Origin: Janthinobacterium saanense
GTDB lineage: Bacteria; Pseudomonadota; Gammaproteobacteria; Burkholderiales; Burkholderiaceae_D
Direction of reading: 5' to 3'
Assembly: GCF_014200675.1 (NCBI RefSeq)
Contig: NZ_JACHCI010000025.1
Coordinates: 1-64,000, forward strand
Length of the DNA stretch: 64,000 nucleotides
In this document: positions 28,989 to 36,588 of the stretch, piece after piece
Layout of the letters: the number at the start of each line of letters is the position of its first letter
How positions within the stretch are numbered: position 1 is the stretch's first letter
Position numbers and translations under genes: made by a program
The notes under the pieces: generated by a model
What the model saw: only the letters and a program-made list of their open reading frames with translations
Database searches by the model: none
What the model was told of the DNA's origin: nothing

Positions 28989-30359
28989 TTAAACGGTGTG
29001 TGCGGCTTGTACGTCGGCGATATGGCGGCGCAGGGCACTGCACATGCTGGGGAAATCCGAATCGTGGTAAAGCTTCGCGGCCCTGTCCGCGCCTGCTGGA
29101 GCAAAGCCCAGCGACTCCAAGAAAACGGCGGTGACGGCAAAGCCCAAGCGGTCGCCGATCTGGCCCAGGCGCAGCGTCGGCGGCGTGGATGGGCGGGAAG
29201 ACTTGGCCGTGCCCGCTTCGGCGAACAAGTCGGTTGCCGCCGCGCCGGCTGCCGATGGCTTGGCTGGGATGGCCTCACATACCCGTGCCTGCGCCTGCGC
29301 AGCTTGCTGATTGGCGAGGTCGGACAGGCGGCCTTGCTCAGCCAGTGCGGCTGCGCGGTCGCGCTCTGCTTGATCGGTGGCGGCCTGGCGTTCGGTTGCG
29401 GCCTTTGCCTCTTCAGCTATGCGCGCCTGCTCGGCAGCCAGGCGATCAGCATCCGCCGCTGCTTTTGCTGCAGCCAACTCGGCGAGTTGGCGGTCGATTT
29501 CCGCCTGAGCGAGGCGGTTTTTCTCAGCCTGAGCCTCGGCTTCTTGCTTCAGCTTGGCTGCGGCAGCCTCGCGCTCACGTAGAGCGGCAGCTTCCTGCTC
29601 GGCAGCGAGTGCCGCCAGACGTTCGGCCTCTGCCTTCTGTTCTGCGGCGATGCGCTCAGCCTCAACTTGTGCCAGCCGCGCACGCTCGGCAGCAGCTTCG
29701 CGCAACTGCGCCAGCTCTGCGCGCTCCGCGGCAATGCGGGCGGCCTCTTCTTCGCTTGCCACCGCTGCGACGTGTAGGCCGGCCAGCTTGACGCTCACCT
29801 CGGCGACGACCTTGGTGGCATCGCGCTCAAATTCAGCAAAGCGCTCTTCGCTCACCACAATGGCTGCCACGGACTCAATGACTACCTGGATTTCTGCGGC
29901 GGTCTTTCCGACCAAATCCAGTGGGCTGTCATGAATCGTGGAGATATCGGCCTGGATGGCTGCAATGCGTTCGCGCTCCTTTGCAATCGCTGCCTGCTTT
30001 TCGGCCTCAACTTTGGCATCGTAGGTATCGCGCAACTCGAAAACGCGGACTTCCTCTGGGGTAATCAGCGCAATCAGTTCCTTCTCTTTGGTGATGACCG
30101 CCTTGCTAAATTCGGTTGCATCCTTGCGGGCCGCCTCGGCCACAGCTTTAATGCCGGTGCGCAGCTTCAGCAGGTTCATGGCTATGCGGTGCGCCTGATC
30201 GCGCCCAGCTGGGTCGATTACGGCGGTGATATCGGTAGAGGCGGCAACCTGCTCTTTGATTTTTGTTTCGTAGTCGGCGGCGCCCAGCGCAACGGCAGCG
30301 CGCTGCGGTAATGAGAGTGCAGTGGTGGTTGGTGCTGCCTGGGTGGTTTCGGTGATCAT
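28989..30359 (-). CDS. Long coiled-coil phage protein
   Basis: This 456 aa protein has a folded N-terminus (about 1-120), then about 230 residues of alanine/glutamate-rich coiled coil (residues about 115-330), and a C-terminal helical unit ending in SALRRHIADVQAAHTV. Similar proteins sit by the YqaJ exonuclease in other phages; a helper role in recombination is inference. Its stop-start overlap with YqaJ is 4 bp. Confidence 0.7.
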   Translation of the reverse strand: MITETTQAAPTTTALSLPQRAAVALGAADYETKIKEQVAASTDITAVIDPAGRDQAHRIAMNLLKLRTGIKAVAEAARKDATEFSKAVITKEKELIALITPEEVRVFELRDTYDAKVEAEKQAAIAKERERIAAIQADISTIHDSPLDLVGKTAAEIQVVIESVAAIVVSEERFAEFERDATKVVAEVSVKLAGLHVAAVASEEEAARIAAERAELAQLREAAAERARLAQVEAERIAAEQKAEAERLAALAAEQEAAALREREAAAAKLKQEAEAQAEKNRLAQAEIDRQLAELAAAKAAADADRLAAEQARIAEEAKAATERQAATDQAERDRAAALAEQGRLSDLANQQAAQAQARVCEAIPAKPSAAGAAATDLFAEAGTAKSSRPSTPPTLRLGQIGDRLGFAVTAVFLESLGFAPAGADRAAKLYHDSDFPSMCSALRRHIADVQAAHTV

Positions 30360-31012
30360 GCTGCCTCCTTGAGTTTGAAAAGAATTTCCCGGTCCGATAC
30401 GCGGCGCGCAAACGCGGCCAGGTCCAGCACCATTGCGTCAATAAAGTTGTCGTCGCGCATTACGCGCTTGATGTATAAGTCACTGCCGGCGTTGGCTAAG
30501 TCGGGCACGTACATGATGAAATCGCACCACTTGCGGGCTGTGATCCACATGCCGCCTTGCATCTGGTGCATGTATTCACTCAGATCGCCCGTCTCCAGGA
30601 TCTCGACGATCTTGACGCTGTCCACTGGTGCCTTGATCTCGATCAGGCCGTCATTGCCCACAAAGCCGTCCGTTGAATAGCCAAATAAGCCGTCGTCGGT
30701 CAGCACCAGGCCCGCCTCAGTGACCATGCACTCAGTGCGTGCCTCGTAAGCCATGCGCGCCAGACGCTCCATTTCGTGGCCGCGATCGAGCACCCAAGCT
30801 TTGACTGGTGCGCCATAGGGTTTGCCGCTGATTCGCTCGATGGCCAGGTCAGCAGCGTACTTATCGGATGCGACGGACGGATCGCCAGCCTTGCGTTTTC
30901 CGGACGCGCGAGACAACTTGGATACAGCATCGGCGTAGCAGGAGGCTGTAATTACGCCAGCGCGGGCCTGATGCCATTCGGCCGTACCTTGGGCGCATGT
31001 GATGAATTTCAT
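30356..31012 (-). CDS. YqaJ-family (lambda Exo-like) recombination nuclease
   Basis: This 218 aa PD-(D/E)XK nuclease should degrade one strand from double-strand ends to feed an annealing protein. Motifs: GTAEWHQARAGVITAS (substrate site), RGHEMERLARMAYE, and the catalytic GYSTDGFVGNDGLIEIKAP with D...E-x-K. It overlaps the RecT-like gene by 4 bp. Confidence 0.88.
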   Translation of the reverse strand: MKFITCAQGTAEWHQARAGVITASCYADAVSKLSRASGKRKAGDPSVASDKYAADLAIERISGKPYGAPVKAWVLDRGHEMERLARMAYEARTECMVTEAGLVLTDDGLFGYSTDGFVGNDGLIEIKAPVDSVKIVEILETGDLSEYMHQMQGGMWITARKWCDFIMYVPDLANAGSDLYIKRVMRDDNFIDAMVLDLAAFARRVSDREILFKLKEAA

Positions 31013-32004
31013 GCTGCCCCTCGAGCTTTCTGCGCGCGCGCCATCAATGCGTCGTAATGAGGAGCAAGCGTGTTCTGCGTGGATTTCGATAAACTGCCCC
31101 AGCTCGCGGCGAAGACCTCGACACCATCATCGGCGACTACCTCCATGTCTGCGAGAATTTCGGCTGCAGCAGCGGAGAGTGGTTGCGCCGCCGGCTTGGC
31201 CGCTGGCTGCGCCGCCTTAAGTGTCTCTCCTCGTGCGGTAACGGCAGTCTTGAATGCATTCGATGCCGTAGCATCCTTTGCCTCATTTATGGCCTTGACG
31301 CCGGCCTTCCATACAAGAGCCAAGTCTTCGGCAGTTGGTGCGGCATTTGCCTTTGCCACCCATTCGATTGCCAGGGCTGACAGCGCAGGCTCGCCCGCAT
31401 CTTGGCTGCGCAGCTCTTCTGGTAGGTCTTCGATGTCCTGCGTAAAAATGTCAGATGCTGCTGTGACGTTCAATGTCATCGCAATCATGGCGCGCTTGCA
31501 GGCCATTTTTAGGACCGTATTTGACAGATCAGCGGCTTCAGTTCGTACCTGTGTTGCCTTGCCGCCGTTCTTGTAGAACTTCAGGCGCCGCATTATTTCA
31601 GGCGTCAGGTTGAATTCTTCAGCGCAAACGGCAGCGCGCCACTTGTATTTCTCTTCGGCCGATGAGCATTCACCCACACCTTCTCCCAGCATGATGTCGG
31701 ACACCTGATGCTGGCCGATACAGGTAACGCGGAAGCGGGCCACCAGGTCGGTGCTGAGATCGAGGATGCGATAGATCGGCGCGATACGGAACGTCACGCA
31801 CAGCACTTCGGCGCCGGGTTTGTAGAGGGTCGGCTTCGGTGTGCTAGGGATCGTCCCGTAATGAGTATCCTTCTTCATGATGCCGCGCATGACTTCCTGC
31901 ACCAGGTTCACGCGTTCCCGAATCTCGACCAGGGAATAGCGGTGGACCTCGGCGGCGACCAGTCCGGCGCTCTCGCGACGCGGCATTTCGATTACTTCGT
32001 TCAT
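31009..32004 (-). CDS. Putative recombination protein upstream of YqaJ (RecT-like candidate)
   Basis: This 331 aa protein has a signature KKDTHYGTIPSTPKPTLYKPGAEVL near residue 45 and a conserved NTVLKMACKRAMIAMTLNVTAASDIFTQD stretch near residue 185 that recur together in phage proteins. I do not know a proven function. Its place directly beside an exonuclease suggests a single-strand annealing partner; that is inference. The C-terminal 110 residues are low-complexity and may bind DNA or SSB. Confidence 0.65.
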   Translation of the reverse strand: MNEVIEMPRRESAGLVAAEVHRYSLVEIRERVNLVQEVMRGIMKKDTHYGTIPSTPKPTLYKPGAEVLCVTFRIAPIYRILDLSTDLVARFRVTCIGQHQVSDIMLGEGVGECSSAEEKYKWRAAVCAEEFNLTPEIMRRLKFYKNGGKATQVRTEAADLSNTVLKMACKRAMIAMTLNVTAASDIFTQDIEDLPEELRSQDAGEPALSALAIEWVAKANAAPTAEDLALVWKAGVKAINEAKDATASNAFKTAVTARGETLKAAQPAAKPAAQPLSAAAAEILADMEVVADDGVEVFAASWGSLSKSTQNTLAPHYDALMARAQKARGAA

Positions 32005-32117
32005 GTCTGTTTCCTTGTGAGTTTTATAATTTCCGCTTTCAACAGCGCCAGGCGGACGGCGTAAACGATGGCGTGGCCGGCATGCCAGTTGCGTAAGACC
32101 TGGCCGGCCACATCCAT
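32001..32117 (-). CDS. 38-residue microprotein
   Basis: A small reading frame whose ATG shares one base with the upstream TGA (TGATG) and whose own TGA overlaps the next ATG (ATGA). The two exact couplings are the evidence that it is translated. It has a hydrophobic middle (AIVYAVRLALL) and a basic tail. Function unknown. Confidence 0.55.
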   Translation of the reverse strand: MDVAGQVLRNWHAGHAIVYAVRLALLKAEIIKLTRKQT

Positions 32118-32368
32118 CACGGTTTGACTTTCGACGGCCACTGCGCCTCCCGGTGGGCGCGACCCAACTGCTGCAAGCGCTCGCCGGATGCTTCGAGTTC
32201 GATCATTGCGTCGATCTTTGCGCTGATCAGTGCCTTGCGGATTTCGTCCTGGCCGGCCAGTTCGCGGCGCACGCCGGACAGACGAAGCTTGTTCATCCAG
32301 TGCTGATAGCGCGCCCAGTGGTAGCGGCTGGCGGACGGCAGGCGGTGGAGCAGGGTGGCGAGCTTCAT
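32117..32368 (-). CDS. Small helical phage protein
   Basis: The 83 aa reading starts at ATG 32368, overlapping the upstream stop (ATGA). It is helical and charged (EIRKALISAKIDAMIELEASGERLQQL). Function unknown. Confidence 0.65.
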   Translation of the reverse strand: MKLATLLHRLPSASRYHWARYQHWMNKLRLSGVRRELAGQDEIRKALISAKIDAMIELEASGERLQQLGRAHREAQWPSKVKP

Positions 32369-32877
32369 GACTTCACCTGCTGGGCGACACGCCGGCGGTA
32401 GCATTGGCGGGTAACTTGCCTACACATGACCAAGTCAAACCAGCCGATATGACACTCCTCCGCGTTTTCAATCCGCAGGGCGTCGGCCAGCCAGGCATAT
32501 GCTTCGTTTCTGGTCATTTCGCCGCTTTGCCAGATTGGATTGAATGCCGCTTTGGCATCCTTGCGCGCCTTGCGCAGCTCGGTGTTTGCGAGCGTGCCCA
32601 GTGGAATGCCGGTGAGCGGGTGCAGCCCGACATAGCTGTTGCAGTCACTGTCTGCGCATCTGTAGGCCCAAGGCCATTCGCCATATGGGCGGCCATAAAT
32701 CTCGCTGTTGTTTACGAGCTCGACGGTATCGCCGCAATATGGGCACTCAATTGGCGCGGGCAGCGGGTTCTTGACGCGTGCCGTGGCGCTGCGCGATGGG
32801 TTTTGCGGCGTGACCGGACCGGTGCGTGGCTTAACCATGCCCGCCTTGGTCAGCGCCTTTTGCATGGTGCCGATCAT
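32365..32877 (-). CDS. DUF3268-type zinc-finger protein
   Basis: This 170 aa protein has a zinc-ribbon (CPYCG near 45-49, later CADSDC) followed by the family motif SYVGLHPLTGIPLGTLANTELR and a C-terminal ECHIGWFDL block. Members are common in phages and prophages; none has a known activity to my knowledge. Confidence 0.8.
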   Translation of the reverse strand: MIGTMQKALTKAGMVKPRTGPVTPQNPSRSATARVKNPLPAPIECPYCGDTVELVNNSEIYGRPYGEWPWAYRCADSDCNSYVGLHPLTGIPLGTLANTELRKARKDAKAAFNPIWQSGEMTRNEAYAWLADALRIENAEECHIGWFDLVMCRQVTRQCYRRRVAQQVKS

Positions 32878-33005
32878 GGCTGCACCATTGCCGTGACGCC
32901 CAGGGCGCCGTCGTCATAGGCGGCATCGATCAGCGCGGCCAGGTTGCCGATAGCGGCGTAGCTGTACGCCGTGCTGGCGGTGCGGATGGTTATGATGTAG
33001 CTCAC
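32874..33005 (-). CDS. 43-residue phage microprotein, GTG start
   Basis: GTG at 33005 overlaps the upstream TGA (GTGA) and its stop overlaps the next ATG. The product (SYIITIRTASTAYSYAAIGN..., ending GVTAMVQP) is of a kind I recognise as a recurrent small phage protein. Function unknown. Confidence 0.65.
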   Translation of the reverse strand: MSYIITIRTASTAYSYAAIGNLAALIDAAYDDGALGVTAMVQP

Positions 33006-33181
33006 AGGCCGCTCCTTGCGCTGCCTTGGCGCTCAGCGCCGCTTGCGCACTTATAGATGCCACGACGACTCAGCTTGCGGACGGCGCCTTCGCGGGTAAT
33101 GGTCGCGGTCATGTTGGTCACGTCCTTTAGCCATTCCCACTTGTGCTTTGCGCCGAGGGCGCATTTCACGGCGGCGCTCAT
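33002..33181 (-). CDS. Small basic phage protein
   Basis: A 59 aa product starting at ATG 33181, overlapping the upstream stop by 4 bp. It contains a short winged-helix-like segment (TREGAVRKLSRRGIYKC). Function unknown. Confidence 0.6.
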   Translation of the reverse strand: MSAAVKCALGAKHKWEWLKDVTNMTATITREGAVRKLSRRGIYKCASGAERQGSARSGL

Positions 33182-33630
33182 GCTGCACCGCCCGGCGCTG
33201 CCAGCCATGCGCCATCAGGATCAGGAACGAAGGTCAACGCCACGCGCCAGTCGTAGCCGGTGGTGATGTATTCGTTTTTGTCGTTGCCGATGTGGGCGCA
33301 GTCGCTTACTTCGCGTACCAGCCAGCCTGTCGGTACGCGCAGGCGTGAAAAGCTGGCATCCTTTTCATTGACGCGCTCCCACTTGGAGCCGATATGGGCC
33401 GCAGCCGCAGGCGGGGCGAGAAACTGAATCATGTCCGCGCCAACCTGATGCACACTGCCGTCGGCGCGCTCGATGATGGCGACCGCGTAATTGCCGGCGC
33501 CGTTCTCGAACTCTTCGTAGGAGGCGCCGAACTGATGGAATGTAGCCATGCCATCCTGGATGCGGACGTTTTGCGGCTTGCCGTCGCCACTTCTTTCTTG
33601 AATCCACTTGAAAACTTGAACTTGGCGCAT
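33178..33630 (-). CDS. Phage protein, unknown
   Basis: A 150 aa beta-rich protein (RIQDGMATFHQFGASYEEFENG...). No recognised motif. About 30 bp separate it from the gene upstream. Confidence 0.65.
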   Translation of the reverse strand: MRQVQVFKWIQERSGDGKPQNVRIQDGMATFHQFGASYEEFENGAGNYAVAIIERADGSVHQVGADMIQFLAPPAAAAHIGSKWERVNEKDASFSRLRVPTGWLVREVSDCAHIGNDKNEYITTGYDWRVALTFVPDPDGAWLAAPGGAA

Positions 33631-33660
33631 GGCCGCTCCTCTGGTTGTTTTGGGTGTTGT

Positions 33661-33969
33661 TTAAGCCGCTGGCGCGAGCGCCGCTGCGATGCCTGCGTCT
33701 TCGCCGACCACATAGCGACCAGTCGTGCGGCCGCAGAAGGGGCAGTGGCTGGCGACGCACGGCATTTCCTTGCCCTTGGCGCTGGAAAAACCCTTGCCGG
33801 TACCGCGAATACGGAACGGGATATTGATCGTGCTGCGCATGCCCATGTCATCCGTCATGGCGATGCCGGTGGCTTGGCACTCGACCTTGATATCGCTGCC
33901 AGCTTTGGCCACGATGAATGGCGCGCTGGCCAGTTTGTTTTCGATTGTTCTTACGCAGTCGCAATTCAT
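33661..33969 (-). CDS. Phage protein with C-terminal zinc knuckle
   Basis: A 102 aa protein with N-terminal C-x-C and a C-terminal HCPFCGR motif that may bind zinc together. Its middle is beta-rich (STINIPFRIRG). It lies directly downstream of the tRNA-like gene on the same strand. Confidence 0.65.
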   Translation of the reverse strand: MNCDCVRTIENKLASAPFIVAKAGSDIKVECQATGIAMTDDMGMRSTINIPFRIRGTGKGFSSAKGKEMPCVASHCPFCGRTTGRYVVGEDAGIAAALAPAA

Positions 33970-33993
33970 GGTTCCGCTCTCCTGTTTATGATC

Positions 33994-34077
33994 TGGTGCC
34001 CCGCTGGGAGTCGAACCCGGCCGCTAAGCCATCCTCCGAGTTAGTGTCCTCGGCGCTCTCCACTGAGCTAACGGGGT
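33994..34077 (-). tRNA. tRNA-like gene with long variable arm and 8 nt anticodon loop
   Basis: Read on the minus strand, 84 nt fold as a tRNA: acceptor ACCCCGT with GCGGGGC (position 1-72 is an A-C mismatch), U8-A9, D-arm GCTC-AGTGGA-GAGC, anticodon stem CCGAG/CTCGG, a long variable region, TTCGACT T-loop and encoded CCA. The anticodon loop has 8 bases (GACACTAA) and lacks U33, and the T-arm/acceptor junction is one base short. It is therefore either degenerate or a non-standard tRNA. Its identity cannot be assigned. Confidence 0.6.
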
Positions 34078-34446
34078 TTTCAATCCTGCGTACGCCAGGA
34101 AGCGCGTGTGGCGGCCGGTGCTGACTGCTTCCGGCTTACTCGGTGCGATGGCTTATCCCCGAGTGCTTGTTGTATCGGCCTTTGTCAGGACTGCGATTTC
34201 CATCCTCAACATCACCGCGCATCAGCCTGCGCATTCACCACATGGCTGCCGACTGCCCCACCAATCCGCCCACCCGCTTGCACCAGCATTACCTGTGTGG
34301 TCTAGGTTCCTCGGCAGTCAGCAGCCATGTGGTTCCTGCGCTTGCCCTTCCGGGTCACCTGCGCAGGGAGGCGGGCATCCTGATCCCACAGGGCAGTTAA
34401 TCGGGCTGCCAGTCCTGTCCCGCCTTGCCTACGGCGCGGGCGACCG
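34078..34446 (-). ncRNA. Strongly structured non-coding segment beside the tRNA-like gene
   Basis: No gene fits these 370 bases. A 20 bp stem joins 34238-34257 with 34313-34332. The single non-Watson-Crick position is A-C on the plus strand but G-U on the minus strand, so it pairs fully only in a minus-strand RNA. Outside a 4x4 internal loop, 34229-34233 pairs with 34337-34341. A second domain has 34370-34375 pairing with 34419-34424, 34388-34392 with 34414-34418, and 34393-34396 with 34406-34409. A self-complementary CCTGCGCAGG lies at 34358-34367. Class unknown. Confidence 0.55.
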
Positions 34447-34680
34447 CTAAACCTTTGCCAGCTCCGCAGTCCATCCCAGCTCGCGGCCATAAAACGTGCC
34501 AGAGCAGGCCAACATGCGGGCATCGATCCGTGCCAGCTCATGAGCACGACTTGCGCTTCCAGCCCAGGCGCTACCTTCGTAGGTTCCATCCTCGAACTTG
34601 ATGCGCACGTCGTACTTGCGCACCGTGGCGCGGGCTGGCGCAGGCTCAAACAGGGCAGGGATGGCGTCACGGGCACTCAT
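34447..34680 (-). CDS. Small phage protein, unknown
   Basis: A 77 aa protein with a beta-alpha pattern (RKYDVRIKFEDGTYEGSAWAGSASRAHELARID) that could be a small nucleic-acid or protein-binding fold. It overlaps the upstream gene by 4 bp. Confidence 0.6.
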   Translation of the reverse strand: MSARDAIPALFEPAPARATVRKYDVRIKFEDGTYEGSAWAGSASRAHELARIDARMLACSGTFYGRELGWTAELAKV

Positions 34681-34958
34681 GCTTTTTTCACCAATGCCAG
34701 CGCTTCGGTGGCAGCGCTGATTTCATCAACCGAGATTTCCCGGCCGGCAGCATCGGCAGCAACCATGGCCGACAGCGCCGCGACCAACGCTTCATGCGAA
34801 TTCACCGCCGCGACGATCAACGCTTCCAGCTCGTTTGCCGCGCCGACGCCGACAGCTGACATGACCTCGACAACCAGGGCGCCTTCTTTGCTGACGATTT
34901 CGCGGTGGCTGGCGCGTTGCAGCGGCAGCAGGGCGCGGACTTTGGAAGTGACGTTCAT
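34677..34958 (-). CDS. Small helical phage protein
   Basis: A 93 aa alanine-rich helical protein, second gene after the leftward promoter. Function unknown. Confidence 0.6.
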   Translation of the reverse strand: MNVTSKVRALLPLQRASHREIVSKEGALVVEVMSAVGVGAANELEALIVAAVNSHEALVAALSAMVAADAAGREISVDEISAATEALALVKKA

Positions 34959-34963
34959 GGTGA

Positions 34964-35053
34964 TTAGCCGCGCACTTCAATGCGAACCACCGGGATGACT
35001 TCGCCGTGGGCGATGAGGACTGCTTCAAGTGCTGCGAGTTCTGCTGGGGACAT
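34964..35053 (-). CDS. 29-residue leader microprotein of the leftward operon
   Basis: ATG at 35053 follows GGAG by 6 bases; TAA ends 5 bases before the next ATG. The product is MSPAELAALEAVLIAHGEVI and nine more residues. It is the first reading frame after the leftward early promoter, about 30 nt from the predicted start of transcription. Confidence 0.55.
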   Translation of the reverse strand: MSPAELAALEAVLIAHGEVIPVVRIEVRG

Positions 35054-35087
35054 GGTTTTCTCCGGTGGTTGCTGTTCGATGGAATGA

Positions 35088-35129
35088 ATAATAGCAAAGC
35101 TATTTTTATTATGCAATAGCGATGCTAGT
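35088..35129 (-). promoter_or_regulatory. Leftward early promoter (pL-like) with two repressor operators
   Basis: On the minus strand, TTGCAT (35111-35116) and TATTAT (35088-35093) are spaced by 17 bp. Operator 1 (35090-35104) is a perfect AATAGC-AAA-GCTATT overlapping the -10 box. Operator 2 (35115-35129), AATAGC-GAT-GCTAGT, covers the -35 box. The centres are 25 bp apart, as at the CI/Cro switch, so the phage repressor should shut this promoter. Confidence 0.75.
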
Positions 35130-35501
35130 AAAATCTGTTAAAATTCATCCGTCGCCAAAATTTCAGGCGGCCGCAGCACTCGTCGGGAATCGCCGGCAGG
35201 GGTGTTGGGATAGGCGTACTGTGAGGATGGTCTGAGAGACGCACGAGGGTGACGAAGTTAGCGCCCTAGACCGAAGAGGCTGACGAGTCATAAAGACGTC
35301 GTACTGGTCTATATGTAAAGGCTCAGCTAAGGATGGCTGAGTCTTTCCCGCCACCTGGTAGGACTTTGAAGCGACCGGCTTTTGACCTTAGAAGGCAAGA
35401 TCAAAAGCGAACTTCAAGAGCAAGATAAGGGACTTTTTGAGTACCCATAGAGGGGAAATAAAAGTAGAAAATAATTCGAGCCCGCTTGGGCGAGGAAAAA
35501 T
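35130..35501. other. Gene-free region with nested hairpins
   Basis: Stems seen: GGTCT/AGACC (35229-35233, 35268-35272) enclosing GGGTG/CGCCC; an 11 bp stem with one G-U pair (35317-35327 with 35336-35346); and a nested set with 35366-35371 pairing 35412-35417, 35378-35385 pairing 35401-35408 and a CCTT-AG-AAGG tip. It may be the leader of 35502-35690 or a separate RNA. The strand is not settled. Confidence 0.45.
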
Positions 35502-35690
35502 ATGAGTGCGCCGCCGAAATATATGATTCAGCTTACAAAGCGAAGCTCTGGTAGATATCAACTGAAAGTTGTCGGGCAGGGGGGTGTTATTAAGGGAGAT
35601 ATTAAGGCGCTGCAAGAATTGACGCAGGCCATTAGCTTGCTCCTCGCAACTGCAAAGAAGGCTGAAAATACGTCGCCAGAAGTCGATTAA
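35502..35690 (+). CDS. Small phage protein, unknown
   Basis: A 62 aa protein with ribosome site GAGG before ATG. It starts with a beta hairpin-like YMIQLTKRSSGRYQLKVVGQGG and ends in a helix. It stands alone between two structured gaps, to the right of the leftward promoter. Confidence 0.6.
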   Translation: MSAPPKYMIQLTKRSSGRYQLKVVGQGGVIKGDIKALQELTQAISLLLATAKKAENTSPEVD

Positions 35691-36087
35691 GAAATGGGAC
35701 GGCCTGCGCCACCCCACACTCTTAGGAAGAAAGCCAACTGAAAATCTGATGCAAAATTGCTGCAACAGCCCATAGGTTGACTTCCACCTTTATTGCTTTA
35801 CATGTCAGCTTAAACATGGCGTGAGCCTCATTTATGCCGGCAGGCCTGCCAACAGGTTAGGGTCGGCATTTATATCGCGCCTTGCCAGGCGCTAGCCGGT
35901 GTAGCTGCAGCTACGATGGCGCGCTACAACGTAGGCACCGCCTCCATTGCAGTTCGGCATTGCCGATCTCGCCGCTCAGTGCCATATCCATGTCCTCCGA
36001 GCTGCTACGTCAACACCTTAAGCGGATTGATGGTCCGCAGTCCGGGAATCACCCCAGATTCTTTTTTCACCCACCGCGGCGGGCTTG
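35691..36087. other. Gene-free region with stacked palindromes
   Basis: Palindromes lie close together: ATGCCG...CGGCAT (35834-35839, 35864-35869) enclosing GGCAGGCCTGCC (35839-35850); GCGCCT-TGCC-AGGCGC (35877-35892); and GTAGCTGCAGCTAC (35901-35914). No reading frame is persuasive. It could be protein-binding sites or a structured RNA. Confidence 0.45.
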
Positions 36088-36429
36088 TTATTTTTTCAAT
36101 CTCCCTAGAAGTCGCTTTTCAGCCTCCTCTTTTGTTATAACGCTATTATCTCGCGGGTCTTGATATCCTATTAAATGCCAGGATTTGTAAGGCGGTGGGT
36201 TGCCGACTTTTCCGCCTGCAAGCAGCGTGACGCGCACATGCTCCTTTTTGTACTCAAGCATCTTGGTTACAAGTGGAGGTCGCGGCTTTTCATACTCGCT
36301 TGATCTTACTGAGTCTGGTTTGCCGTATTTAGCTATCACCTCGTCTGGTTGGAGGATAGGCAAGCCATCCGCAGCAAGTGCGGGAATCGTAAGACTGAGC
36401 GCTAGGAGCAAGCCAAAAATCTTGGTCAT
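36088..36429 (-). CDS. Small secreted cargo protein
   Basis: The 113 aa reading starts at ATG 36429 because it opens directly with a signal peptide (MTKIFGLLLALSLTIPALAA, cleavage after AxA). The mature part is short and basic. An ATG further upstream would bury the signal. Not recognised as a phage structural or lysis gene; probably lysogenic cargo acting in the envelope. Confidence 0.65.
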   Translation of the reverse strand: MTKIFGLLLALSLTIPALAADGLPILQPDEVIAKYGKPDSVRSSEYEKPRPPLVTKMLEYKKEHVRVTLLAGGKVGNPPPYKSWHLIGYQDPRDNSVITKEEAEKRLLGRLKK

Positions 36430-36524
36430 CGTTATTGATGTTGCGGCATAGGAGCGTGCCGTTGCGCGCATCAATTATATGCAAATTTACAACATGAAAT
36501 CTATTCAATAATTGCAAATCCGAA

Positions 36525-36556
36525 TTAAAAAGCCCGCGTGGGGCGGGCTTCAATTT
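36525..36556 (-). terminator. Bidirectional terminator
   Basis: AAGCCCGC (36530-36537) pairs with GCGGGCTT (36543-36550). On the minus strand it is followed by TTTTT and lies just past the 36589 gene. Confidence 0.8.
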
Positions 36557-36588
36557 TTGCTTGCAGTTGAGGCTCCGCCTTGGAGCGA

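Noticed and set aside
33994..34446. Group I intron or GOLLD/ROOL RNA
   Set aside because: No intron core or split tRNA is seen, and the gap is too short for GOLLD or ROOL. Left as unclassified structured RNA.
35163..35354. Minus-strand frame of 63 codons near pL
   Set aside because: Lacks a ribosome site and lies across the hairpin-rich gap; composition not protein-like.
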